Shown here in pieces: positions 6,680 through 15,708 of a stretch of 19,626 bases of DNA. The position numbers and the translations under genes are program-made. The stretch is taken from assembly GCA_036637375.1 (NCBI GenBank), contig JAVWMQ010000034.1, positions 1 through 19,626 on the forward strand, in the 5' to 3' direction. Source of the stretch: JAVWMQ01 sp036637375 (GTDB lineage Bacteria > Bacillota > Clostridia > Peptostreptococcales > Anaerovoracaceae). Under the pieces are notes generated by a model, which saw only the letters and a program-made list of their open reading frames with translations, did no database searches and was not told the origin of the DNA. Position 1 is the stretch's first letter. Each line of letters opens with the position of its first letter.

Positions 6680-8631
6680 TTTCGCTTAAACTTCTTTTCT
6701 ATTTCATAATTTGTTAACTTAATAAATGTTGGTCTTCCATGAGGACAAGAAAAAGGATTCTCGCACTTACTTAAATCAATAAATAAATGTTTTATTTCCT
6801 CATCTGACAACACATCATTGGCTTTTACAGCCGCCTTACACGCCTTTGTCGCAATTTTATCTCTAGTTCTAATATCTTTGAAATCTTTGATATCATCATA
6901 GGAATCAACAAAATCTTTGATAAACTCTTCAGCCTCAGAAAGTCCAAAATACATTGGTATTTCAGTTACCTTATAAATATTCGGGCCAAAATTTTCAACT
7001 TCAAATCCAAGTTTTTTTAATTCTTCTATCCATAATTTCTCGCTATTTGCGAATGAAAATGATCCTGTAAATGTAAACGGTAATAATATTGTTTGTTTTG
7101 GAATTTCTCCTCGATTATATTCTGAAATGAATTTCTCAAAAAATATTCTTTCGTGAGCTGCATGCTGATCCATTATATATAATGTATCGTGGTCAACTGC
7201 TTGAATATATGTTCCGAATAATTGGCCAATAGGTTTAAGACTTTCAATATCGAATGGACGAATAATAAATTCATTTTTAGATTTAAAACTGCAACAACTG
7301 TCATCTTCTTTTGGTTTTGATTTTCCCTCATTGTAAGTTGACAATAATTTAGTTACGTCATCTTCTTCTAAGGTTTTCACATTTACATCAATTGCTGTTT
7401 TGACATCTTTGTCTACATCAATATGTTTTTCTACATTAATTTCATTGGTAATAATTTTACTATCTGTATCAACAGCTTTATCTATTCTTAATGGAATTTC
7501 ATCTTGTTGTTTTTCATTTAAAATCATACCTTCTTGATAAGACGTAGCCTCATTAGAAATTGAATTTCTAATGATACGTTGACCATTTATATCTTTTTCA
7601 AATTTAAAGTAACCTGTTTCTTTTTTTATTTCAACCTGAGGTATTCCATCAATTGTATTTAATGTTTTAATTATAGCATCTTTTACAGCTTTTGAAATTA
7701 CGCTTTCGTCATAAAATCTAATCTCCTTTTTATTTGGATGAATATTTACATCCATAGTTTCTGGTGAAATATTTAAAAACAAAAAAGCTACAGGGTGTCT
7801 ACCTTCAAATAGCCTGCCATAATACCCTTCGTTAATACCTTTTTCAATAACTTTGCTATTAATTACACGCCCATTAACAAAGAAAATTTGATTACGACGA
7901 TTTGCCTTTGTTTCTCCGGGATTTGAGATATATCCTTCAACAGTTACACCATTAATATCTTCTTTAAAAGCAATTAAATTCTCTGCCATTGCTTTGCTGG
8001 TAGTTGTTATTATAGCTTTATGCCGATCACCTTTGCCATTAGTAGAAAATAGTACATTTTCATTATTTATCATTCTTATTTTGATATTCGGATACGCCAA
8101 CGCAATTTGAGATACAAAATCAATAATTACTCCAGCTTCTGCTCTATCAGTTTTCATAAATTTCATCCTGGCCGGCGTATTATAAAAGAGATCTCTCACA
8201 ATAATAGTAGTACCATTAGGGCATCCTATTGGCGACTTTGATGTGACATGACCTCCATCAATATTTAGTTTTGTACCAGTACTTTCTTCTTTTGTCTTTG
8301 TAATTAATTCAGTTCGCGTAACAGAAGCAATACTAGCCAAGGCTTCTCCTCTAAATCCAAGAGAAATTAAAGTATCAAGGTCATCAATATCATTTAATTT
8401 ACTAGTGGCATGCCTAAAAAAAGCAATTTCAACTTCAGAACTATTAATTCCAGTACCATTATCTGTTACTCTAATATAAGTTTTACCACCATTTTTAATT
8501 TCGATAGTAATTTCGTTAGATTGCGCATCTATTGAATTTTCGACAAGCTCTTTTACTATGGAAATTGGTCTTTCAACAACTTCTCCAGCAGCAATTTTTG
8601 CCGCAACATCTTTTTCTAATACTTTTATCAT
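6676..8631 (-). CDS. mutL: DNA mismatch repair protein MutL (endonuclease type)
   Basis: MutL couples MutS mismatch recognition to strand removal. The GHKL ATPase motifs are clear: VKELVENSIDA, DNGTGI, the RHATSKL turn and SLGFRGEAL. After a variable acidic linker (about 340-455) the C-terminal domain carries the metal-dependent nicking motif DQHAAHERIFFE (488-499), ACKAAVKAND (597-606) and CPHGRP (629-634), so this is the endonuclease-active form found in bacteria without MutH. Length from the chosen start is 651. I chose the ATG at 8631, preceded by GGGGTG four bases upstream; the ATG at 8643 would overlap that site and lies only about 10 nt from the predicted transcription start. It is separated from mutS by the M23 gene and a terminator, with its own promoter. 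Confidence 0.97.
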   Translation of the reverse strand: MIKVLEKDVAAKIAAGEVVERPISIVKELVENSIDAQSNEITIEIKNGGKTYIRVTDNGTGINSSEVEIAFFRHATSKLNDIDDLDTLISLGFRGEALASIASVTRTELITKTKEESTGTKLNIDGGHVTSKSPIGCPNGTTIIVRDLFYNTPARMKFMKTDRAEAGVIIDFVSQIALAYPNIKIRMINNENVLFSTNGKGDRHKAIITTTSKAMAENLIAFKEDINGVTVEGYISNPGETKANRRNQIFFVNGRVINSKVIEKGINEGYYGRLFEGRHPVAFLFLNISPETMDVNIHPNKKEIRFYDESVISKAVKDAIIKTLNTIDGIPQVEIKKETGYFKFEKDINGQRIIRNSISNEATSYQEGMILNEKQQDEIPLRIDKAVDTDSKIITNEINVEKHIDVDKDVKTAIDVNVKTLEEDDVTKLLSTYNEGKSKPKEDDSCCSFKSKNEFIIRPFDIESLKPIGQLFGTYIQAVDHDTLYIMDQHAAHERIFFEKFISEYNRGEIPKQTILLPFTFTGSFSFANSEKLWIEELKKLGFEVENFGPNIYKVTEIPMYFGLSEAEEFIKDFVDSYDDIKDFKDIRTRDKIATKACKAAVKANDVLSDEEIKHLFIDLSKCENPFSCPHGRPTFIKLTNYEIEKKFKRK

Positions 8632-8658
8632 ATTACACCCCATTTAAATATATCTACA

Positions 8659-8667
8659 ATTATAACA
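8659..8667 (-). promoter_or_regulatory. Extended -10 promoter of the mutL operon
   Basis: On the minus strand TGTTATAAT provides a perfect -10 (8659-8664) with the extended TG element. The -35 region is a poly-pyrimidine tract (about 8669-8687) with no good hexamer. Transcription would start near 8652, about 20 nt before the chosen mutL start. It lies between the M23 terminator and mutL, so mutL, miaA and downstream genes can be expressed independently of mutS. Confidence 0.65.
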
Positions 8668-8712
8668 TTAAAAAAAAGAAAAAAGAAGTATTACCTTCGA
8701 CCTTAAATATAC

Positions 8713-8742
8713 AAAAAAACCTTAGGAATATCTTCCTAAGGT
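8713..8742 (-). terminator. Rho-independent terminator after the M23 peptidase gene
   Basis: Positions 8719-8728 pair perfectly with 8733-8742 (10 bp, 4-nt loop), and on the minus strand the stem is followed by seven T residues (8713-8719). It begins six bases after the M23 stop codon and closes the mutS-side transcription unit. Confidence 0.92.
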
Positions 8743-8748
8743 CTGTGT

Positions 8749-9246
8749 TTATGGTAATGCAATTATTGGATTAAATTGTCCTCTCAAATTGCTGCTATAT
8801 GGACTTTTTGAATACCCAGTTTCAAAATGCAAATGCGTTCCAAAGCTTCTGCCAGTATTACCCATCGTTGCAATGCGTTCATCTTTTGTAACTGTATCAC
8901 CAACTGATACTCTGATGCTACCCTTTTTTAGATGTTTATAGTGAGTATAAAATCCATTATCATGCTTAATGATAATATTATATCCATTAGAGCTATTATA
9001 ATCTTTAGCAACAACTTTGCCATTTGCAGCCGGATAAATTCCTAAACTACCTTTAATATCAACCCCTGAATGTACTTGTGAATGCACCCCACTTTTGCAA
9101 TGAAATCCACATAATACTCTTTTCTCCTTTACTGGCCACTGCCAACCTTTAAACTCTGATGCTGATGGTCTTTTTACATCCGCTAATGCAGGTGTAAAAC
9201 TCATTAAACATATTAATACAGCTAATAAAATAGCAATTTTTCTCAT
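8749..9246 (-). CDS. Secreted M23 (LytM-type) zinc metallopeptidase
   Basis: This 165-residue exported protein consists of a signal peptide and a single M23 domain, so it probably cleaves or binds peptidoglycan cross-bridges. The signal peptide is MRKIAILLAVLICLM with a likely cleavage after ALA22. Zinc-site residues are all present: HSGVD (H59, D63), the THYKH histidines (H102, H105) and HLHFE (H138, H140), so it should be active. Two cysteines, C46 and C50, lie just before the first motif. The start at 9246 follows AGAGGT by nine bases; an upstream ATG at 9291 would bury the signal peptide and is rejected. There is no LysM or SH3 cell-wall domain. Lying between mutS and mutL is unusual; a possible promoter precedes it and a terminator follows. 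Confidence 0.9.
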   Translation of the reverse strand: MRKIAILLAVLICLMSFTPALADVKRPSASEFKGWQWPVKEKRVLCGFHCKSGVHSQVHSGVDIKGSLGIYPAANGKVVAKDYNSSNGYNIIIKHDNGFYTHYKHLKKGSIRVSVGDTVTKDERIATMGNTGRSFGTHLHFETGYSKSPYSSNLRGQFNPIIALP

Positions 9247-9279
9247 GAAATTTGTACCTCTTTCCTTTACTCTATAAGT

Positions 9280-9308
9280 ATCATAAAACAAAAGGATAAA
9301 AACAACAA
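9280..9308 (-). promoter_or_regulatory. Possible promoter of the M23 peptidase gene
   Basis: On the minus strand TTGTTG (9303-9308) and TATGAT (9280-9285) are separated by 17 bases, in the 93-nt gap after mutS. The -35 is weak. I see no terminator between mutS and this site, so read-through from mutS is equally possible. Confidence 0.4.
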
Positions 9309-9339
9309 ATTTTATGAAAATATTTCACAAATTCTTCAC

Positions 9340-11814
9340 TTAAAAAAGTTTAAATTGAATTTGAATTTCATCTTCTAATGATTTTGAGTTATTAGTAGAT
9401 TCTAGTTCATCTAGCTTCTCTTTTGCAACATCAAGGAGTTCTTCTGGCACTCCAGCTAATTTCGCAACATGGATACCATAGCTTCTACTTGCAGATCCTT
9501 CTATAATTTTATGCAAAAAAACTATCTCTCCGTTTTCTTCTGCAACATCTACATTTAAATTTTTGAATCCTTGTGTATCTTTTTCCATACTTGTTAATTC
9601 ATGATAATGGGTTGCAAAAAGAGTACGAATCATTCTATCTTTTTTACATAAATATTCAACCGCAGCAAAAGCAATTGAAAGACCATCATATGTACTTGTC
9701 CCTCTTCCAATCTCATCTAAAATAACAAGACTTTTTGAAGTCGCTGTATTTAAAATATATGCTAATTCACTCATTTCTACAAAGAATGTACTTTGGCCAC
9801 CAGCCAAATTGTCTGAAGCCCCTATTCTAGTAAAAATTCTATCAGTAATGCCAATTTTTGCACTTTCACAAGGGACAAAACAGCCTGCTTGAGCCATTAA
9901 AACTATCAATGCAGTTTGTCTCATATATGTAGATTTACCTGCCATATTTGGTCCTGTAATTAGTAACATGGATGAATCCTTTTTATTTAAAAAAGTATCA
10001 TTAGATACAAAGATCCCATCTTTAATAGTTTGTTCAATAACTGGATGTTTACCCTCTACAATTATTATTTCCTCGCCTTCATCAACTAAAGGTTTTACAT
10101 AATTTAATTTATCGGCAACCTCAGCAAAAGATGTCAGAACATCTAAAGAAGATATTGCTGCTGATGTTTTTTGAATTAAAGATATGTATTCTTTAATTTT
10201 TGCTCTTAATTGTACAAATAATTCATACTCAAGCTGATTTATCTTCGCCTCAGCGTTAAGAACTAAACTTTCCGTTGTCTTTAATTCTGGTGTAATAAAT
10301 CGTTCTGCATTTGCTAAGGTTTGCTTTCTTATGTAATTTTCAGGAATGCTGTCATAATAGGACTTTGTTATTTCTAAATAATATCCAAACACCTTATTAT
10401 AACCAACCTTTAAGTTTTTTATACCTGTACGCTCTTTTTCAGTATTTTCCAAATTACTTATCCATTCTCGCGCATCTTTAATATTATGGTTAAGTTCATC
10501 TAAATCCTCTGAATATCCCTCCTTAATTATATGACCCTCTTTAATAGTAAAAGGCGGATCTGAAACGATTGCCTCGTTTATTAAATCATATATTTCTGTA
10601 AGAGGATTAATATCTTTTTCTATAGAATTTAATAAAGGCGCATCCATATCTTTTAGATCAAACTTAATTTCAGGCAACACAAAAATAGAATTTTTAAGTG
10701 CAATTAAATCTTTTGCATTTGCAGTACCGCAAGCAATTTTTCCAGCCAATCTTTCAAAGTCATAGATAACCTTCAAGCTCTCTTTTATATTGTTCCTGCC
10801 TATATAATTGTCAACTAAAGCTTCTACTGCATCTAATCGACTATTTATTTCATTTAGTGTATTTAATGGTTCCTTGAGCCATTTTTTCATTTTTCTCCCA
10901 CCCATTGCAGTGTGAGTTTTGTCAAGTATTCCTAATAATGAACCTTGCACCTTTTTATCAAAAAGTGTTTCGGTTATTTCCAAGTTTTTAATTGTAGCTT
11001 TATCAAGAGCCATATAGTTACCAATTTGATAACTATTTAGTTTTGTAATATGTTCTAAACTTTGTTTTTGTGTTTCAAGTAAATAAAGCAATTGTGCACC
11101 TAGAGCTCTAATTGCAATATTATTCTCATCTAAACCAATTCCTTTTAGAGATTTAACATTAAATTGACGTAAAATTGCATTCTCAATAGTTCTTACATCA
11201 TAATAGTTTTTGCTCATATCAGTAAAATAAGCATCTGTATTATTACGAAGTTTTTTTGTATCAATATAAATATCTGCTTCATCATTAATGATTATTTCTT
11301 TTGCAGCAATTCTAACAATCTCATTAATTAGCGTATTTTCTTTAAGATCGCCATCAAAAGATGTAACATATATTTCTCCAGTGGATATATCACAATACGC
11401 CAAACCAATCTTTTCTTTTTCAACATATATTGATGCCAAGAAATTGTTTTCTGATTCATTTAAGAGAGCTGAACTTGTTATAGTCCCAGGAGTAATTATT
11501 TGAATTACCTCACGTTCAACAATTCCTTTTGAAGTTGCTGGGTCAGAAATTTGTTCACAAATAGCAACTTTATATCCCTTTGATACTAACTTAGCAATAT
11601 AAGTCTCTGCAGAATGAAAAGGAACCCCACACATTGGGGCCCTTTCCTCTAATCCACAGTTTTTACCTGTTAATGTTAATTCAAGTTCTCTAGAGGAAGT
11701 TATTGCATCTTCAAAAAACATCTCATAAAAATCTCCTAATCGGAAAAATAGTATTGAATCTTGATGTTTTTCCTTTATGCCCATGTATTGTTTCATCATT
11801 GGGGATAATGCCAT
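9340..11814 (-). CDS. mutS: DNA mismatch repair protein MutS
   Basis: MutS binds mismatches and small loops and recruits MutL. The 824-residue protein has the mismatch-reading Phe-X-Glu motif in GDFYEMF (F29, E31) of domain I, the clamp and lever helices in the middle, then the ABC-type ATPase: Walker A GPNMAGKST (621-629), the signature region around AGGQSTF (671-677), Walker B with D700 and E701 in VILDEIGRGTSTYDG, and the THYHEL histidine (about 735-740). The short C-terminal region after residue 760 includes a helix-turn-helix dimer segment and ends without the long tetramer tail. The start at 11814 has an AGGAGG site six bases upstream. It follows the aminotransferase by 24 nt and is followed by the M23 gene rather than directly by mutL. 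Confidence 0.98.
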   Translation of the reverse strand: MALSPMMKQYMGIKEKHQDSILFFRLGDFYEMFFEDAITSSRELELTLTGKNCGLEERAPMCGVPFHSAETYIAKLVSKGYKVAICEQISDPATSKGIVEREVIQIITPGTITSSALLNESENNFLASIYVEKEKIGLAYCDISTGEIYVTSFDGDLKENTLINEIVRIAAKEIIINDEADIYIDTKKLRNNTDAYFTDMSKNYYDVRTIENAILRQFNVKSLKGIGLDENNIAIRALGAQLLYLLETQKQSLEHITKLNSYQIGNYMALDKATIKNLEITETLFDKKVQGSLLGILDKTHTAMGGRKMKKWLKEPLNTLNEINSRLDAVEALVDNYIGRNNIKESLKVIYDFERLAGKIACGTANAKDLIALKNSIFVLPEIKFDLKDMDAPLLNSIEKDINPLTEIYDLINEAIVSDPPFTIKEGHIIKEGYSEDLDELNHNIKDAREWISNLENTEKERTGIKNLKVGYNKVFGYYLEITKSYYDSIPENYIRKQTLANAERFITPELKTTESLVLNAEAKINQLEYELFVQLRAKIKEYISLIQKTSAAISSLDVLTSFAEVADKLNYVKPLVDEGEEIIIVEGKHPVIEQTIKDGIFVSNDTFLNKKDSSMLLITGPNMAGKSTYMRQTALIVLMAQAGCFVPCESAKIGITDRIFTRIGASDNLAGGQSTFFVEMSELAYILNTATSKSLVILDEIGRGTSTYDGLSIAFAAVEYLCKKDRMIRTLFATHYHELTSMEKDTQGFKNLNVDVAEENGEIVFLHKIIEGSASRSYGIHVAKLAGVPEELLDVAKEKLDELESTNNSKSLEDEIQIQFKLF

Positions 11815-11838
11815 AAAATGCCTCCTATAATAATTGAA

Positions 11839-13029
11839 CTATTTTGCGTTGTATGCGTCCATTCCTAATCTAATTAATTCAACTGCTCTTCTCATATCTT
11901 TTTGATTTAATACATAAGCAATTCTCATTTCATCCTTACCAAGGCCTGGAGTTGCGTAGAATCCTTCAGCAGGTGCAAACATTGCTGTTTCACCATTATC
12001 TTCAAATTCTTCTAGCATAAACATTAAGAAGTTTTCAATATTGTCTACTGGTAGTTTTGCTGTCATGTAGAATGATCCGCCTGGTTTCTGACAAACAACT
12101 CCTGGAATTTTCATCAATTCTTCATAAACAACATCTCTTCTAGCACAGTATTCAGCCTTAACTTCTTCATAATATGATGCTGGTAATCTGTATAATGCTG
12201 CTGCACCAACTTGATCGATAGTTGGAACGCAAAGTCTACCCTGACAAATTTTCATAATTCCATCATATAGTTCTGCATTCTTAGTTACTAAGCAACCAAT
12301 TCTTGCTCCACAAGCTGAGAATCTCTTTGATACTGAATCAATAATTACAACTCTGTCTGCAATATCTTCAATCATACCGAAAGATGTAACATCTCTATCA
12401 TCATAAGCGAATTCTCTGTATACTTCGTCAGCAATGATATATAAATCATGTTCTTTAGCAATATCTCCAATTAATTTAATTTCGTCTAAAGTTAATACAG
12501 CACCTGTTGGGTTTCCTGGTGAGATGCAACAAATTGCTTTTGTATTTGGTGTAATAGCAGCTTCAATTTGTTCTCTCTTTGCATAATGGTATCCATCTTC
12601 TGCTGTAGTTGTGATAGGTGTAACTTTTCCACCTGCTGATGTAGCAAATGTGTGGTAATTTGTGTAGAATGGTTCAGGTATTAATACTTCATCTCCATCG
12701 TTTAAGATAGCTAAGAAAAGCATTGTTAAAGCTTCTGAACCTCCTGCTGTAACGATAACGTTATCTCTGCTGTAGTTCATGTCATACTGCTTGAAGTAAT
12801 CAATAATAGCATCCTGTAATTCAGGAATTCCCTGAGATTCAGCATAAGCAATTACCTTTTTATCGAAATTTCTAATAGCATCCATAAATACTTCTGGTGT
12901 TTCAACATCAGGCTGTCCAATATTTAAGTGATAAACTTTTTTACCCGCATCTTTTGCTTTTTGAGCAATCGGATTGAATTTTCTAATTGGTGAAAATTGC
13001 ATTTCTTCAACTCTGTTTGATAATTTCAT
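11839..13029 (-). CDS. Class I/II PLP-dependent aminotransferase (aspartate aminotransferase-like)
   Basis: This 396-residue fold-type I enzyme transfers amino groups using PLP; substrate cannot be fixed from sequence, but the AAT I-beta subgroup uses aspartate, aromatic or other amino acids. Signature residues are LNIGQPD (35-41), the AGGSEAL PLP-phosphate loop (95-101), SPGNPTG (170-176), D201 and Y204 in ADEVYREF, Schiff-base K235 in DSVSKRFSACGARIG and substrate-carboxylate R369 in MRIAYVLN. The ATG at 13029 is chosen because AGGAG lies seven bases upstream; an in-frame TTG at 13047 would include that site. Codon choice stands out from the neighbours, with many C-ending codons (TTC, TAC, AAC, ATC, CAC), suggesting strong expression. 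It lies 30 nt after tlyA, where argR and recN often occur in other Firmicutes. Confidence 0.9.
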   Translation of the reverse strand: MKLSNRVEEMQFSPIRKFNPIAQKAKDAGKKVYHLNIGQPDVETPEVFMDAIRNFDKKVIAYAESQGIPELQDAIIDYFKQYDMNYSRDNVIVTAGGSEALTMLFLAILNDGDEVLIPEPFYTNYHTFATSAGGKVTPITTTAEDGYHYAKREQIEAAITPNTKAICCISPGNPTGAVLTLDEIKLIGDIAKEHDLYIIADEVYREFAYDDRDVTSFGMIEDIADRVVIIDSVSKRFSACGARIGCLVTKNAELYDGIMKICQGRLCVPTIDQVGAAALYRLPASYYEEVKAEYCARRDVVYEELMKIPGVVCQKPGGSFYMTAKLPVDNIENFLMFMLEEFEDNGETAMFAPAEGFYATPGLGKDEMRIAYVLNQKDMRRAVELIRLGMDAYNAK

Positions 13030-13059
13030 TTTAGTTCTCCTTTTCAATATAAATATTAT

Positions 13060-13863
13060 TTATGCTAACTCTTTATGTGAGTTATTAACGACTTCATCAA
13101 CTTTTTCTAAATTAAACTCTACTTTTTCTTTTGTAAAGTAAAGCAAATACTCAATATTCCCCTTAGCTCCTGTTACAGGAGAATAGGTTAAACCTCCTGG
13201 GTAAAGATCCACATTCTTGCCATATTCAATTACATTCATAATAACTTCTTTATGGACATTTATATCTCTCACAATTCCTTTTTTACCGACTTGCTCTCTT
13301 CCTGCTTCAAATTGTGGTTTTACTAAGCAAACTATACTTCCATTTTGATCTAGAACTTTACTTGCAACTGGTAATATCAGCTTTAAGGATATAAACGAAA
13401 CATCAATGCTAATAAAATCAATTGGCTCCAATATCAAATCAGTATCTAAATAACGAATATTAGTTTTTTCCATATTTACAACACGTTCGTCTATTCTAAG
13501 TTTATAGTCAAGTTGCCCATATCCAACATCTATAGCATACACCTTTTGCGCTCCTTTTTGAAGCATACAATCAGTGAACCCACCTGTAGAAGCACCCATA
13601 TCCATAGAAAATTTATCTTTCAAGTCAAAACCAAACTCTTCCATTGCTTTTTCCAGTTTTAATCCACCCCTGCTTACATATGGGCACAAATTTTCTTTAA
13701 TAAAAATTTCCGATTCAACATCAATAAGAGTTCCTGCTTTATCAACTCTTTGTCCATTAACAAAAACTATTCCAGCCATAATTGATGCTTTTGCTTTTTC
13801 TCGTGAAGTGAAAAAATCCTTATTCACTAACACAACATCCAGTCTATCTTTCAAGTAAATCAC
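13060..13863 (-). CDS. tlyA: TlyA-family rRNA (cytidine-2'-O)-methyltransferase
   Basis: TlyA proteins 2'-O-methylate cytidines in 16S and/or 23S rRNA using AdoMet; older annotation calls them haemolysin A. The 267-residue protein has an N-terminal S4 RNA-binding domain (about 3-60), the linker motif YVSRGGLKLEKA (62-73), then a FtsJ/RrmJ-type Rossmann methyltransferase with AdoMet loop MDMGASTGGFT (87-97), AIDVGYGQL (110-118) and LVKPQFEAGRE further on. The predicted GTG start at 13863 follows AAAGGA closely and overlaps dxs by 20 nt; a TTG three codons later is an alternative. The dxs-tlyA pairing is conserved in Firmicutes and supports the call. Bacteria vary in which rRNA sites they methylate, so the precise target is not known here. 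Confidence 0.93.
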   Translation of the reverse strand: MIYLKDRLDVVLVNKDFFTSREKAKASIMAGIVFVNGQRVDKAGTLIDVESEIFIKENLCPYVSRGGLKLEKAMEEFGFDLKDKFSMDMGASTGGFTDCMLQKGAQKVYAIDVGYGQLDYKLRIDERVVNMEKTNIRYLDTDLILEPIDFISIDVSFISLKLILPVASKVLDQNGSIVCLVKPQFEAGREQVGKKGIVRDINVHKEVIMNVIEYGKNVDLYPGGLTYSPVTGAKGNIEYLLYFTKEKVEFNLEKVDEVVNNSHKELA

Positions 13864-15706
13864 AAATCCTTTCAGTTACTCCAACTTTATCAAGTTTATA
13901 TTTAGCTACAAGTTCTCTTGTACTACCATGTTCAATAAATTGTTTTGGCCAACCTAGATTCACAACTTCAACATCTGATTTAGTCTCACAAATTATTTTA
14001 TTTACAGTTTCTCCAAACCCACCTTCTAAAATGCCATCTTCAAGAGTTACTATATATTTAGTTCGTTTGGCAGATTCAATTAATCTATTTTTATCTATTG
14101 GCTGTATAAATCTAGCATTAACAACACCCGCTGATATACCTTTATCGTTTAACATTTCTGCACACATATATGCAGTCTTTGTCATTGATCCAGCAGCCCA
14201 AATTTCAACATCTGAACCTTCTTTTATAACCTCAGCACCCATTTCTAAGTCCAAAACAGGTATTTCCATATTCCCACTGTCCCCTCGTGGATACCTAATA
14301 GCAACAGGACAATTTAATGAAACTGCATATTCCATCATTGCTTCAAGTTCATTTCCATCTCTTGGTGCAAGAATAACTAAATTTGGTATTGCTTTTAAAT
14401 ATGTAATATCAAATAGTCCATGATGAGTTTCTCCGTCTTCGCCAACAACTCCAGCTCTATCAATAGCAAAAATCACTGGTAAATTTTGTAGGCATACATC
14501 AATTACAATCTCATCATATGCTCGCTGCAAAAATGTAGAATAAATAGCCACAAATGGGATATATCCATTCTTTGCAAGGCCTGCCGCAAAAGTTACAGCA
14601 TGTCCCTCAGCAATACCGACATCAAACATTCTCTCTTTGTATACTTTTGCAAATTTGCCTAATCCCGTACCATCTATCATTGCAGCGGATACTGCTACTA
14701 TTTTATCATTTTTTCGTGCAATTTCAACAATTTTATTTCCAAAAACTCTAGAATATGAAATTTTATTGGATTTTTTTAGAAGTTCTCCAGTTGCAACATC
14801 AAACCTACTAATCCCATGAAACTTACTTGGATTTTTTTCTGCGTTTATATATCCTCTACCTTTTTGGGTAATAATATGCATAATTACAGGGCCATCAGCA
14901 GCTTTTGCCAATGTCATATTATAAAGTAATTCATCAAGATCATGTCCATCTATTGGTCCTAAATATGTAAAACCTAGCTTCTCAAACATTATTCCATCCA
15001 CAATCGAAAATTTAATAGAATCTTTTAATTTTGAAATACTCGAACATAGCTGAGTCCCAACACCTGGTATTTTTTCAAGTGTACCTTGTAAACCTTTTTT
15101 GAATTCATAGTAACTCTTTGAAACTCTAACTTTACCTAAATGTTTTGATATACCACCCGTATTTTTGTCAATTGACATCCCGTTATCATTTAGAATTACT
15201 ATAGATTTAAGCTTCATTCCTCCAAGATTATTTAGTCCTTCATAAGCAAGCCCACCTGTAAGTGAACCATCTCCAATTATTGAAACAACTTCATTATCTT
15301 CACCTTTCATATTTCTAGCTGCAGCAAAACTCGCCGCTAATGAAATGGAATTACTACTATGCCCAGTATCAAAAGTATCATATTCACTTTCAGAAGTTTT
15401 TGGAAAACCACTTAATCCTCCAAATTTTCTTAATGTATCAAAATCCTTAGCTCTGCCTGTTAAAATTTTGTGCACATAAGACTGATGTCCAACATCCCAT
15501 ATTATCTTGTCTTTTGGTGCATCAAAAAAATAATGTAATGCAACCGTTAATTCGACCGCTCCAAGGTTAGATGCCAAATGACCACCTGTTTTTGATACTT
15601 TTTCTATTAAAAACTCTCTAATCTCAACACAAAGATGCTCAAGCTCTTTAAGCGTCATAGTTTTTAAATCATTTGGAAAGTTATATTCATCAATTTTTTT
15701 TCTCAC
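13844..15706 (-). CDS. dxs: 1-deoxy-D-xylulose-5-phosphate synthase
   Basis: Dxs condenses pyruvate and glyceraldehyde-3-phosphate, using thiamine diphosphate, in the first step of the MEP isoprenoid pathway. The 620-residue protein shows H43 in GGHLASNLG, WDVGHQSYVHKILTGR (70-85), the ThDP/Mg motif GDGSLTGG (145-152) with NDNGMSI (173-179), the second-domain hallmark DRAGVVGEDGETHHG and a transketolase C-terminal domain, at normal family length. The start codon is GTG at 15706, two bases after the ispA stop, with AAGGA overlapping the end of ispA, which implies coupling. It lies directly between ispA and tlyA, as in B. subtilis. No thiamine riboswitch is visible upstream. Confidence 0.98.
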   Translation of the reverse strand: MRKKIDEYNFPNDLKTMTLKELEHLCVEIREFLIEKVSKTGGHLASNLGAVELTVALHYFFDAPKDKIIWDVGHQSYVHKILTGRAKDFDTLRKFGGLSGFPKTSESEYDTFDTGHSSNSISLAASFAAARNMKGEDNEVVSIIGDGSLTGGLAYEGLNNLGGMKLKSIVILNDNGMSIDKNTGGISKHLGKVRVSKSYYEFKKGLQGTLEKIPGVGTQLCSSISKLKDSIKFSIVDGIMFEKLGFTYLGPIDGHDLDELLYNMTLAKAADGPVIMHIITQKGRGYINAEKNPSKFHGISRFDVATGELLKKSNKISYSRVFGNKIVEIARKNDKIVAVSAAMIDGTGLGKFAKVYKERMFDVGIAEGHAVTFAAGLAKNGYIPFVAIYSTFLQRAYDEIVIDVCLQNLPVIFAIDRAGVVGEDGETHHGLFDITYLKAIPNLVILAPRDGNELEAMMEYAVSLNCPVAIRYPRGDSGNMEIPVLDLEMGAEVIKEGSDVEIWAAGSMTKTAYMCAEMLNDKGISAGVVNARFIQPIDKNRLIESAKRTKYIVTLEDGILEGGFGETVNKIICETKSDVEVVNLGWPKQFIEHGSTRELVAKYKLDKVGVTERICDLLER

Positions 15707-15708
15707 AA

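Noticed and set aside
8632..8643. Upstream ATG for mutL at 8643
   Set aside because: It would overlap the GGGGTG ribosome binding site of the ATG at 8631, and family alignments start at the MIKVL segment.
13030..13047. TTG start for the aminotransferase at 13047
   Set aside because: That reading would translate the AGGAG ribosome binding site of the ATG at 13029.
14031..14423. Plus-strand open frame of 130 codons
   Set aside because: It lies entirely antisense to dxs, has no ribosome binding site and its product resembles nothing; it is a by-product of the opposite gene.
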